Shown: positions 5,924-13,274 of the stretch, in pieces
Layout of the letters: each line of letters starts with the position of its first letter
How positions within the stretch are numbered: position 1 is the first letter of the stretch
The notes under the pieces: model-generated
Databases searched by the model: none
Seen by the model: the letters and a program-made list of their open reading frames with translations, nothing else
Told to the model about the DNA's origin: nothing
NCBI GenBank assembly: GCA_910579155.1
Contig: CAJTTS010000081.1
Span: forward strand, 1 to 14,770
Origin: an uncultured Oscillospiraceae bacterium
Lineage (GTDB): Bacteria; Bacillota_A; Clostridia; Oscillospirales; Oscillospiraceae
Reading direction: 5' to 3'
DNA length: 14,770 nucleotides
Translations under genes and position numbers: made by a program

Positions 5924-6251
5924 TGCTATTTGCTATTATATGAGACAGCTCTGGCAAAATCAAATATGAATGACTGGATAATGTTACTTCTATTTTATAC
6001 CTAAGATTTATAGAAAGCGCCCAACCAGATCGTTTCGGTTGGGCGCTACATAGTTTTAGAATATTTATTTTAATTCATTTGTTGAGCGTTTTCAAGTGTT
6101 TTAACTATAGAGACCTAAATTTCGATCCTACCTCTCAGCCACCCCTTACAAAATTTTTTCATACTACTTGACTGCCGCCGGGGAAATCGACGTACCGCCT
6201 TGGCAGTTTTATACGATGCGTACCACTTGGACGGTGATACGAGCACACATC
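5924..6251. other. Gene-free stretch containing the likely right end of the mobile element
   Basis: No convincing gene. It is AT-rich up to about 6160, then changes to GC-richer sequence at 6165-6240 like the genes to the right, so the element border probably lies between about 6050 and 6165. It holds the hairpin at 6016-6047 and the spaced repeat CTGCC/GGCAG (6171-6205). I could not define exact ends. The best direct similarity to the left flank is short: TTAAATTCG near 640-650 against CTAAATTTCG near 6114. Confidence 0.4.
6016..6047. terminator. Strong hairpin after the recombinase gene
   Basis: AGCGCCCAACC (6016-6026) pairs perfectly with GGTTGGGCGCT (6037-6047), an 11-bp stem with a 10-nt loop. 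Neither side has a long T-run (TAGTTTTAG downstream on plus, TTTCTATAAATC on minus), so it may be a weak bidirectional terminator between the convergent recombinase and kinase operons, or an element-end structure. Confidence 0.6.
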
Positions 6252-6656
6252 CTATTGCGTTTTGTAGGTTCGCTGGTACTCCCGCATGTTCAGGATCTGA
6301 TTTGTGGCACTGATATCCCGTTCCAGAAGAAACCTCTTCAGCGCTTCACTGGCGTCATCCGCGCTGAATTTTCCGCTTAAGCGGGCGAAGCCGAAGACTG
6401 TGAGCCGCCACAGCCCGACCAGTGCGATACAGGCGGACAGAATACCGAAAGGGGTAAAAAGACCGGTTTTCAAAGCGGTAAACCAGCACAGCTGAAGGGC
6501 CAGATAGAAGATAATGGAGGAAAGGCCACCGCTGCGTTTCTTGACACAATTCCCGCAGAAGTATTCGGTCTGTTTGACCGGAGAAGTCCCCGGCGCTTTG
6601 AGGTAAACTGTGGCGGCATGGGAGGTCTCCTGGCCGCAGCACATACATTTTTCCAT
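6252..6656 (-). CDS. Small zinc-ribbon membrane protein, function unknown
   Basis: A 134-residue protein. The N-terminus has two cysteine pairs, C4xxC7 (in MEKCMCCGQE) and C34xxC37 (in YFCGNC), typical of a small zinc ribbon. Two hydrophobic segments follow, about residues 46-67 and 68-90, and then a charged cytoplasmic-type tail. It is likely an inner-membrane protein with a metal-binding head. The ATG at 6656 is preferred to a GTG three codons upstream because AAGGAG lies 8 nt before it. It follows the kinase gene by 18 bp, so it is the third gene of that operon. I do not recognise a function, and no catalytic motif is visible. Confidence 0.7.
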   Translation of the reverse strand: MEKCMCCGQETSHAATVYLKAPGTSPVKQTEYFCGNCVKKRSGGLSSIIFYLALQLCWFTALKTGLFTPFGILSACIALVGLWRLTVFGFARLSGKFSADDASEALKRFLLERDISATNQILNMREYQRTYKTQ

Positions 6657-6674
6657 TGAAAGCACTCCTTCCGT

Positions 6675-8189
6675 TTATTTGGAGCCCACCTGGCGCATCA
6701 AATTCTTGTTATTACGGTACAGCTGGTCAAAAATGGGCTTTTGGGTAGTGTACACCTTGTGGGCCTCCTGGTTGGGCTGGATAATCCGATCGGGCTGAAC
6801 GAACTTTTCCAACTCAGCCCAGCTGGTGTAGGCACCGCCGGACAAGGCGGCCATAATGGCGTCGCCGTAGGCAGCGCCAAAGGTTACCTTTGCGGTGCAC
6901 ACCGGCCGGCCGAGGATATCCGCCACAATCTGGAGCCAAACCGGATTTTTGGTCCCGCCGCCTACCACCATTACCTTTTTCACCGGGAGGCCGTTTTCCT
7001 CCAGAATGTCGAAGTGCTGAGCGATGGTGTAGCCGATGCCCTCCAGGGCGGCTTTATACAGGTGGGCACGGGTGTGATGCAGGTCCAGCCCGAAAAACAT
7101 GCCTTTGGCGAAGGGGTCGTTCAGAGGTGTACGCTCCCCGGCGAAATAGGGCAGACAGATCAATCCGTCACTGCCGGCGGGGATATCCGAAGCAGCCGCC
7201 GCCATGGCGGCGTAGGCGTTTTCGCCGCCTGCGGCCTCTGCGGCCGCCAGATCTCCATAGATCTGATCCCGGAACCACTTGGTCAAAGTGCCTGCGGTGT
7301 TCGTCCCTGCGCAGATGGAGTAGACATCAGGAATGATGAAGGTTCCGGGCCAGAGGCGATTCTCGTCCACGAGACGGTCGGTAAGGTAGACGAAGAAGCA
7401 GCTGGAGCCCAACTGCACCATGATATCGCCCGGCTGGAACACGCCGGTGGACACCGCTTCCGCGCCGGAGTCACCGGTGCCTACCAGGACGGGGGTGCCG
7501 GCGCAGAGTCCCGTCTCCGCCGCCGCCCGGGCCGTTACTCTGCCGGCAATATCGGTGGCGCTGCGTACCTGAGCCAGCTGGTCCGGACGGCAGAACAGCG
7601 TACAGTGCTCAGTGTCGACGGCACGGTGCTTCAGGTCGTACAGGGGCAGGAAGTCCTCAGCCAGATACTGGTCGATGGTGTATTCGCTGGTGAGCTTGGC
7701 GCACAGATAGGAGGAGCCGGTCAAAAATTTGGCGGCCTTCGCATATATTTCGGGACGGTTGTTTTTGATCCACAGAATTTTGGGGGCGATGTCGGAGGAG
7801 CAGATGGGGTGGCCAAACAACCCTTCCGCCTGATCGCCGAAATGTTTGTTCAGCCAGGCGATCTCTTCATGGCTGCGGGAATCTACTCCGTAAAGGATAG
7901 CGTTGCACAGGGCGGTGCAGTTCTCGTCCACCGGGACGCAGTCGCAGCCCAGCGCGGAGAGCCCGACGCATCCGATCAGTGCCGGGTCGATGCCGCTGTC
8001 GGACAGGACCTGCCTGGACAGGCGGCAGAAGCTGCCCCACCAGTCCTCCTCAGCATCGTGCTCGAACCAGCCCGGCTGGGGGTTCATCAGGGGATGGGGC
8101 TCGCTGGCGAAGGAGACGAGTCGGCACTGTTCGTCAATCAGCGCAGCTTTGCTCTCATTGGTGCCTACGTCGATTCCCAAAAAATACAT
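6675..8189 (-). CDS. FGGY-family carbohydrate kinase (xylulokinase-like)
   Basis: A 504-residue cytoplasmic kinase of normal family length, expected to phosphorylate a sugar, sugar alcohol or related polyol with ATP. The N-terminal ATP-binding strand is 'FLGIDVGTNESKAALID'. The likely catalytic base is D240 in 'VGTGDSGAEAVSTG'. The second FGGY signature is 'KVMVVGGGTKNPVWLQIVAD' (about 405-424). Overall layout is closest to xylulokinase-type members, but substrate cannot be told from the sequence; xylulose, ribulose and erythritol kinases share these motifs. The start follows AAAGGA, and only 4 bp separate it from the BtpA-like gene, so the two are translationally linked. The gene shares a regulon with the epimerases to the right, which may supply its substrate. 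Confidence 0.88.
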   Translation of the reverse strand: MYFLGIDVGTNESKAALIDEQCRLVSFASEPHPLMNPQPGWFEHDAEEDWWGSFCRLSRQVLSDSGIDPALIGCVGLSALGCDCVPVDENCTALCNAILYGVDSRSHEEIAWLNKHFGDQAEGLFGHPICSSDIAPKILWIKNNRPEIYAKAAKFLTGSSYLCAKLTSEYTIDQYLAEDFLPLYDLKHRAVDTEHCTLFCRPDQLAQVRSATDIAGRVTARAAAETGLCAGTPVLVGTGDSGAEAVSTGVFQPGDIMVQLGSSCFFVYLTDRLVDENRLWPGTFIIPDVYSICAGTNTAGTLTKWFRDQIYGDLAAAEAAGGENAYAAMAAAASDIPAGSDGLICLPYFAGERTPLNDPFAKGMFFGLDLHHTRAHLYKAALEGIGYTIAQHFDILEENGLPVKKVMVVGGGTKNPVWLQIVADILGRPVCTAKVTFGAAYGDAIMAALSGGAYTSWAELEKFVQPDRIIQPNQEAHKVYTTQKPIFDQLYRNNKNLMRQVGSK

Positions 8190-8193
8190 ATTC

Positions 8194-9003
8194 TCAATCC
8201 TTTCTGACTTCTTTCACCCGGTCCATGAACTGCTTGACCCGGACAGCGTCGATAGCGTTTTCAAATTTTCCGTCTTTTTTGAAGGTAGTACCCACGAAGG
8301 CTCCGTCCCCGGCGGCGAGGATGTCGGCCACATTGTCCAGCCGGCAGCCGGTCCCGCATACAACGGGAGTCTGGCCCACCGCCTGCTTGACCGTCCGGAC
8401 CAGCTCCGGGCCGGGGTTTCGTCCTGGGGCGGAGCCGCCCACCACCAGACAGTCAGGTCGGCAGTTAAACAGCAGGGTCTTGGCGATCTCCACCGTGGAC
8501 CGGTCATTCAAAAAGACCTCACCCTCGCTGGTGACAAAGTAGAACAGGCGCAGCTTGTCCAAGCCTAGGTTGCGCTTGAGTCGGAGGGTGCGGGATACAT
8601 CCCGGTCGACCAGCCCCAGGTCACCGGCCCAGGCACCGGTGAACAGGCAGCGGGTGAAGCTGGCCCCGGTGGCGGCGCACAGCTCGATGGTGGCGTCCCC
8701 GTCGTAGATGGCCTCCGCGCCGAAGGGGATGGTGAACAGGGGGGACAGGGCTCCGATTACCATGCCCATGGAGGTAGTGGTGACGGCGGAAACCTTTTTC
8801 TCGTAGGGAAGGCTGAATTCATTGGTAATCAGTACGCCATCCACACCGCCCTCTTGGAGGGCAAGCAGGTCGGTACGGGCGGCCTCGATCACGCCCTGGA
8901 TGGTATCCTCAGGGCCGAAAAAGGGATCGCCGGGCAGGGGACGGAGATGGAGCAGGCCGATAATGGGCTGCTCGGTCGCGAATAGGTCTTTAAGCCAGGA
9001 CAT
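8194..9003 (-). CDS. BtpA/SgcQ family TIM-barrel protein
   Basis: A 269-residue protein with the BtpA/SgcQ signature 'IIGLLHLRPLPGDPFF' (about 14-29) and a glycine-rich C-terminal phosphate-binding style region ('PDCLVVGGSAPGRNPGPE', 'VVCGTGCRLDNVADILAAGD', 'AFVGTTFKKDG'), as in phosphate-binding TIM barrels. Named relatives are BtpA, linked to photosystem I biogenesis in cyanobacteria, and SgcQ of the E. coli sgc sugar operon; their reaction is not firmly established. In heterotrophs the family commonly sits beside sugar kinases and transporters, as here. It is the first gene of the minus-strand operon. The ATG at 9003 follows AAGGAG at 8 nt, and the leader carries the proposed GntR operator at 9025-9050. 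Confidence 0.85.
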   Translation of the reverse strand: MSWLKDLFATEQPIIGLLHLRPLPGDPFFGPEDTIQGVIEAARTDLLALQEGGVDGVLITNEFSLPYEKKVSAVTTTSMGMVIGALSPLFTIPFGAEAIYDGDATIELCAATGASFTRCLFTGAWAGDLGLVDRDVSRTLRLKRNLGLDKLRLFYFVTSEGEVFLNDRSTVEIAKTLLFNCRPDCLVVGGSAPGRNPGPELVRTVKQAVGQTPVVCGTGCRLDNVADILAAGDGAFVGTTFKKDGKFENAIDAVRVKQFMDRVKEVRKD

Positions 9004-9024
9004 GGTACATTCTCCTTTTTACAA

Positions 9025-9050
9025 AATATGACGATACAGAACGAATTATG
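9025..9050. promoter_or_regulatory. Proposed GntR operator, BtpA-kinase operon side
   Basis: The sequence AATATGACG-ATACAGAA-CGAATTATG matches the site at 10126-10151 in 20 of 26 positions, with the central ACGATACA and ACGA blocks identical. It lies between the predicted minus-strand promoter and the ribosome site, where a bound repressor would block transcription. ACG recurs at 10-bp intervals (9031, 9041, 9051), about one helical turn. Confidence 0.6.
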
Positions 9051-9064
9051 ACGTTATGATATGT

Positions 9065-9094
9065 AGGATATCACAACTGCACTGTAAAAGGCAA
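9065..9094 (-). promoter_or_regulatory. Possible promoter of the BtpA-kinase operon
   Basis: Read on the minus strand: TTGCCT (9094-9089), an 18-bp spacer and TATCCT (9070-9065). Both boxes are moderate matches, consistent with a regulated promoter. Downstream comes the operator at 9050-9025 and then the start codon at 9003. Confidence 0.4.
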
Positions 9095-9182
9095 GAGCTA
9101 CTGCATATTTTGTAGGGATATACAATTCCAATTTTTCATTTTTAGGATAAATGTAAATCAAGACGGGAAAATGCCATAATAC

Positions 9183-9211
9183 TTGCAAAAATTTTTCGCT
9201 AATGATATAAT
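9183..9211 (+). promoter_or_regulatory. Promoter of the GntR regulator gene
   Basis: TTGCAA (9183-9188), a 17-bp spacer and TATAAT (9206-9211), with AGGAGG at 9238-9243 following. No copy of the 26-bp operator overlaps it, so strong self-repression through that motif is not evident. Confidence 0.7.
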
Positions 9212-9251
9212 TCAGAATAAATAGCATTGAATATCATAGGAGGTGATCAGC

Positions 9252-9977
9252 TTGCGTCTGAATGAAGGGTCTTTGACCCCGCTGTACCAACAGCTGATGG
9301 AGGACATCAAGTATGCCATTGAAGATGGCAAGTATCAACCGGAGGAGAAAATCCCTTCTGAACCGGAGCTGAGCGAGCTGTACAGCGTGAGCCGTATCAC
9401 AGTACGCCGGGCGGTGGATGAGCTGTGCGCCCAGGGCTATCTGGTGAAAAAACAGGGCAAGGGCACCTTTGTAGGACGGGCTAAGCTCCAGCGCAAGCTT
9501 CCAGGTAACAACACCATGAGTTTTACCGACGTATGTCGTCTCAACGGAAAGGTCCACTCTGTCAGGATGTTGACCTGTCAGGAGGTTCCTGCCCGACAGG
9601 ATGAGATTAAGTTTTTGAACCTGGAGCCTGGTTCAAAGCTGCTGTATATCCAGCGGCTGCACATGGCTGACGGAGTCCCCATTCAGCTGGAAAACAATTT
9701 CTATCCGCTGGACCGCTTTGCCTTTCTCCGGCAGGAGGACCTGGAACACAACTCCCTGCTCCAGATTCTCCGGGAACGGCATGGCATCAATACCTGCAAT
9801 ACCTCGGATACCACGGTGGAGATTGTCCGGGCGTCACCGGAATATGCCCAGCTTCTGGACGTGCCTGTGGGAGAGCCACTGTTCTATATGAATATCTATT
9901 TTCTGGATTATAACGGCCAGCCTCTGTTTGTGGGGCGGCAGTATATTGTAGGAAAGCGGTACGTACTCCATATCTAA
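9252..9977 (+). CDS. GntR-family (HutC/UTRA) transcriptional regulator
   Basis: A 241-residue regulator. The N-terminal winged helix (about residues 5-75) reads 'LYQQLMEDIKYAIEDGKYQP' and 'IPSEPELSELYSVSRITVRR', ending 'GYLVKKQGKGTFV', the standard GntR pattern. The C-terminal ~150 residues are a UTRA ligand domain ('LEPGSKLLYIQRLHMADGVP' and 'LENNFYPLDRF'), which usually binds a sugar, sugar phosphate or amino-acid-like effector. The start is probably TTG at 9252, with AGGAGG (9238-9243) 8 nt upstream; the GTG at 9243 overlaps that ribosome site. It lies between two operons that share a 26-bp motif, so it is likely their local repressor, released by a pathway intermediate. The effector is unknown. 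Confidence 0.9.
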   Translation: MRLNEGSLTPLYQQLMEDIKYAIEDGKYQPEEKIPSEPELSELYSVSRITVRRAVDELCAQGYLVKKQGKGTFVGRAKLQRKLPGNNTMSFTDVCRLNGKVHSVRMLTCQEVPARQDEIKFLNLEPGSKLLYIQRLHMADGVPIQLENNFYPLDRFAFLRQEDLEHNSLLQILRERHGINTCNTSDTTVEIVRASPEYAQLLDVPVGEPLFYMNIYFLDYNGQPLFVGRQYIVGKRYVLHI

Positions 9978-9996
9978 ACTGAAAAATGACGGTTAT

Positions 9997-10038
9997 AAAG
10001 GCCGCGCAGTCATCTGGACTGCGCGGCCTTTGTTTTTT
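9997..10038 (+). terminator. Rho-independent terminator of the GntR gene
   Basis: A perfect 15-bp stem (9997-10011 with 10017-10031, core GGCCGCGCAGTC), a 5-nt loop, then TTTTTT at 10033-10038. It isolates the regulator gene from the transporter operon. Confidence 0.95.
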
Positions 10039-10094
10039 ATCCACAAAAAACCAAGCGTATTTTTATATATGTATACAAAACATATTAGAACATC

Positions 10095-10123
10095 TTGACA
10101 ACTTCTGTGAAAGTGTTTATTAT
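10095..10123 (+). promoter_or_regulatory. Promoter of the transporter-amidohydrolase-epimerase operon
   Basis: TTGACA (10095-10100), a 17-bp spacer and TATTAT (10118-10123). The operator at 10126-10151 covers the predicted start site near 10130, a typical repression arrangement. Confidence 0.75.
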
Positions 10124-10125
10124 CA

Positions 10126-10151
10126 CATATAACGATACAAGACGATATATG
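10126..10151. promoter_or_regulatory. Proposed GntR operator, transporter operon side
   Basis: An inverted repeat CATATAACG (10126-10134) / CGATATATG (10143-10151), eight of nine positions complementary, with an 8-bp spacer ATACAAGA. It shares 20 of 26 positions with 9025-9050. It lies immediately downstream of the -10 box, so binding would block initiation. Confidence 0.65.
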
Positions 10152-10247
10152 ATGTCTTAAGGAGGACCCCGAAGTATTTTATGTTTTGTGCCCAAAGGGG
10201 TGGGAGCCCCTAAAAAATTTCTACATTTGTAGAGGGAGGAAACATTT
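10152..10247 (+). promoter_or_regulatory. Leader of the transporter operon with small hairpins
   Basis: It contains AGGGG-TGGGAG-CCCCT (10196-10211) followed by AAAAAATTT, and CTACA/TGTAG (10221-10232) next to the ribosome site GGGAGG (10234-10239). A competing pairing ACCCC/GGGGT (10166-10170 with 10197-10201) is possible. There is also an AGGAGG at 10160-10165 and a 10-codon open frame at 10181-10213, but their spacing (15 nt) is poor. No known riboswitch was recognised. Confidence 0.35.
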
Positions 10248-11681
10248 ATGTCAGCAACCAAGCAAAAGAAGAAATTTGAGTTGCCCCATGTGTACACAAT
10301 CGCTTTTATGCTGATCATCCTGTTCGCCGTTTTGACTTGGATTGTCCCCAGCGGCCAGTTTGAGCGGCAGACCATCTCCACGGCGGCCGGTGAGCGCGAC
10401 GTGGCTGTGGCCGGCACCTACGCGGAGGTTCCCAAGGTGGATGAAGATGGCAACGACCTGCGCCAGGGTCTCGACGCGGTGCTGATGGCCCCCACCCGGG
10501 GCATCCAGGCCGCCGGCGACGTGGTGGCCTTCGTCCTGCTGATCGGCGGCACCTTTGCCATCATCACCAAGACAAACGCCATCAACGCCGGCATGAGCCG
10601 GGTCATCCGCCGGCTAAAAAACAAGGACATCCTCATCATCCCCATTGTGATGCTGCTGCTGTCCATCGGCGGTACTACCTTCGGCATGTCGGAGGAGGCC
10701 CTGCCTTTCTACGCCATCTTTATGCCCATCATGATGGGTCTGGGCTATGACTCCATGACGGCCTTCATGATTTGCTTCATGGGTCCCCAGGTGGGCTACT
10801 GCGCTTCCACCGTGAACCCCTTCAACGTGCTGATTGCCCAGGGTATTGCCGGCATCGAGGGCAATCCCCAGCTGTGGTTCCGCTTTATCCAGTGGGGCAT
10901 CTTCACCGTGCTGGGCATCGCCTGGGTCATGATGTATGCCCGCCGGGTCAAGAAGGCCCCCGAGACCTCCATCACCTATCAGGACGACCTGATCAAGCGT
11001 CAGGAGTTCTCCGTGAACGACAGCGACATCGACATCCCCTTTACCGGCCGTCAGAAGCTGGTGCTGCTCGTCTTTGCCGCGGGCATGAGCCTGATCGTCT
11101 GGGGTCTGGTGACAAACGGCTGGTATATGGATGAGATCAGCATGGTATTCCTTGGCATCGGTCTGCTGGCCGGTATCCTTGGTGGCCTGAGCGAGAAGGA
11201 AATGGCCGAGTCCTTTGTAACTGGTATGCAGGACTTCGCCTATGCGGCGGTCATCATCGGCATCGCCCGGGGCATCCTGGTAGTGGCCGAGGGCGGCATG
11301 ATCATCGACACCATCCTCAACAGCATGGTCAACCTGCTGGCCGGCGTACCCACCGCAGTGTTCACCTCCATGATGTATGTGGTCCAGTCCCTGCTGACCA
11401 TTCTGATCCCCTCCTCTTCCGGTCTGGCCGCGCTGACCATCCCCGTGATGGCCCCCCTGACCGAACTGATGGGCGTCAACCCCGAGGCTTCTGTTACCTG
11501 TCTGACCCTCGCCAACCAGATCATGAACACCGTCAGCCCCACCGCAGGTATGACTGTGGCCGGTCTGGCTGTGTGTAAAATTTCCTTCCCCCAGTGGTGG
11601 AAAACCTGTTGGAAATTTGTGCTGCTGCTTACTGTGCTGGGCCTGGTCTTTACTGCGATCTCCGGTATGCTTCCGGTCTGA
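10248..11681 (+). CDS. YfcC / DcuC-family membrane carrier
   Basis: A 477-residue integral membrane protein with about 10-12 hydrophobic segments, starting with residues 15-33 ('YTIAFMLIILFAVLTWIVP') and ending near 455-475. The family hallmarks are visible: 'WIVPSGQFER' after the first segment; 'GGTTFGMSEEALPFYAIFMP' (141-160); 'GPQVGYCASTVNPFNVLIAQ' (179-198); and 'IPSSSGLAALTIPVMAPL' (387-404) with 'NTVSPTAGM' (427-435). YfcC/DcuC relatives carry C4-dicarboxylates, amino acids or similar charged solutes, so the substrate here is probably a carboxylate or zwitterion rather than a free sugar. First gene of the operon; the ATG follows GGGAGG by 8 nt. It is 27 bp from the amidohydrolase gene. 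The substrate is not assignable from the sequence. Confidence 0.85.
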   Translation: MSATKQKKKFELPHVYTIAFMLIILFAVLTWIVPSGQFERQTISTAAGERDVAVAGTYAEVPKVDEDGNDLRQGLDAVLMAPTRGIQAAGDVVAFVLLIGGTFAIITKTNAINAGMSRVIRRLKNKDILIIPIVMLLLSIGGTTFGMSEEALPFYAIFMPIMMGLGYDSMTAFMICFMGPQVGYCASTVNPFNVLIAQGIAGIEGNPQLWFRFIQWGIFTVLGIAWVMMYARRVKKAPETSITYQDDLIKRQEFSVNDSDIDIPFTGRQKLVLLVFAAGMSLIVWGLVTNGWYMDEISMVFLGIGLLAGILGGLSEKEMAESFVTGMQDFAYAAVIIGIARGILVVAEGGMIIDTILNSMVNLLAGVPTAVFTSMMYVVQSLLTILIPSSSGLAALTIPVMAPLTELMGVNPEASVTCLTLANQIMNTVSPTAGMTVAGLAVCKISFPQWWKTCWKFVLLLTVLGLVFTAISGMLPV

Positions 11682-11708
11682 TTTTTAAGGGAACGAGGTT
11701 GAACTGTC

Positions 11709-13259
11709 ATGGCAAACACCAGAGAAACCAAGCTTGTCCTGCTTTCCAAAAACGTGTTTCCCGCCACCGGGACGGAGCCCTTTGACGGCTTTGTCGCCGT
11801 GGAGGGTAACAAGATCGCCGCGGTAGGTCCCCGGGCCGAGGCCGCTTCCTGGATGGAGGGGGCCAAGGTGCTGGACCTGGGCGACAAGGTGGTCACCCCG
11901 GGCTTTACCGATGTGCATACCTTCTTCAGCGGATGGGTGCTACGCAGCCTGGGCGTGGATTTCACCGGCGTACGCTCTGACCGGGAGGGCGTGGAAAAGC
12001 TCCGCGCCTATCGGGAGGGCCGTCCGGCGGACGCTCCGATCTTCGGCCACTGCTGGGAGCCAGACCAGTTTGAGACTACCCAGGAGGGCCTGCTGGATCA
12101 GGAATTTCCCGATATCCCCGTGGTGATCTTCACCTTCGATCGGGACAACTGCTGGATGAACCAGGCCGCCAAGGACCGCTATGGCTTTACCCCCGAGGCC
12201 TGCTATGCAGAGAAGATCTGGAAGATGATGCCTGAGTATCTGGCCCAGCCAGAGATGGCGGAGAAGTATCAGGAGTACGCCCGGATGCTCAACGAGCGAG
12301 GGGTTACCACCATCAAGGAGATGACCTTTGACGACTACTATGGCTTCATGGATGTGATGGAGCGGCTGGAGCGGGAGGACGCCCTGACGGTCCGGGTGTC
12401 TATGATGAGCCAGCCTGTGGGCCGGGGCATTGACATCCCCCACGGCATCGCCATGCGGGAGCGCTTCCAGGGAGACTTCCTCCGGTTCACCGGCTATAAC
12501 CGGATGACCGACCGGGGCATCCCCAGCTTCCTGGGCGAGCTGAACGAGCCCTACAAATCCCGCCCGGACATCAAGGTCCTGGTGCCGGTGGAGTGGGAGC
12601 TCATCGAGGCGGAGACACTGGAGGCGGACAAAAATGGGTTCCGCTACTCCCTCCACTGCCAGGGCGACGGCGCCGTACGCCACACGGTAGACCTGTTTGA
12701 CCGTTGTGAGAAGGTGGACGGCAAGCTGAAAAACCGCCACGCCATCACCGACCTGGAGTACACCTCTCCCGACGACCTGGAGCGCTTTGGCGCCATGGGG
12801 GGCATTACCGAGGTCTACGCCCAGATTCAGTCCCTGGACAAGAAGCAGGATGTGCTGGACATGATCGACCGCCAGCTGGGCGGCGACCGGGGCAAGAACT
12901 ACTGGAACCGCCGGAAGATGTGGGACAGCGGTATCTGCGTCTCCTGCGGCACCGACCTGCCCCTGCTGATCCCCGATATCCCCGAGGCCATCACCTGCGG
13001 CTGCGGCGGCTATTTTGCCGACGGGGAGTCCTACAACGAGCAGAATATGCTCACGGTGGCGGAGATGCTCACCGCCTGGACTCGCAACGGGCAGTATAAC
13101 TGCTACAACGAGGACCGTCTGGGTACGCTGGAGACAGGCAAGCTGGCTGATATCGCCGTGCTGGACCGGAATGTTTTCGCAATGCCTTTGAAGGATGTCA
13201 AACAGGCTAAGGTCTGCCTGACCATCTCGGACGGACGTATTGTCTACGAAAATCTGTAA
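11709..13259 (+). CDS. YtcJ-like amidohydrolase (Amidohydro_3) with altered metal motif
   Basis: A 516-residue cytoplasmic protein with no signal peptide. It has the amidohydrolase small beta domain (1-60, and again about 465-516 with 'GTLETGKLADIAVLDRNVF') around a TIM barrel. Family landmarks are 'VVTPGFTDVH' (61-70), 'SLHCQGDGAVRHTVDLF' (H316), 'NRHAITDLEYTSPDDLERFG' (H344) and 'CGTDLPLL' (D416), which match metal and catalytic positions of YtcJ-type enzymes. The usual HxH after beta-strand 1 is HTF here: H70 is kept and the second His is Phe72. That could mean one-metal chemistry, a shifted ligand, or a changed reaction. The family hydrolyses amide or related C-N bonds, and the substrate is unknown. 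It sits 15 bp before the first epimerase gene, in the same operon. Confidence 0.82.
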   Translation: MANTRETKLVLLSKNVFPATGTEPFDGFVAVEGNKIAAVGPRAEAASWMEGAKVLDLGDKVVTPGFTDVHTFFSGWVLRSLGVDFTGVRSDREGVEKLRAYREGRPADAPIFGHCWEPDQFETTQEGLLDQEFPDIPVVIFTFDRDNCWMNQAAKDRYGFTPEACYAEKIWKMMPEYLAQPEMAEKYQEYARMLNERGVTTIKEMTFDDYYGFMDVMERLEREDALTVRVSMMSQPVGRGIDIPHGIAMRERFQGDFLRFTGYNRMTDRGIPSFLGELNEPYKSRPDIKVLVPVEWELIEAETLEADKNGFRYSLHCQGDGAVRHTVDLFDRCEKVDGKLKNRHAITDLEYTSPDDLERFGAMGGITEVYAQIQSLDKKQDVLDMIDRQLGGDRGKNYWNRRKMWDSGICVSCGTDLPLLIPDIPEAITCGCGGYFADGESYNEQNMLTVAEMLTAWTRNGQYNCYNEDRLGTLETGKLADIAVLDRNVFAMPLKDVKQAKVCLTISDGRIVYENL

Positions 13260-13274
13260 TTCAGGAGGTGCGCT

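Noticed and set aside
6108..6150. tRNA-like text: TTCGATCCTACC on plus, or GGTGGCTGAGAGG on minus, which could be an att remnant or a TPP riboswitch piece
   Set aside because: No matching stems, CCA end or second conserved riboswitch block could be found; too short to separate from chance.
6741..8207. A 488-codon plus-strand open frame opposite the kinase gene
   Set aside because: It is the mirror of a GC-rich gene with clear FGGY motifs; its own translation is Gly/Val/Gln-rich without domain features.
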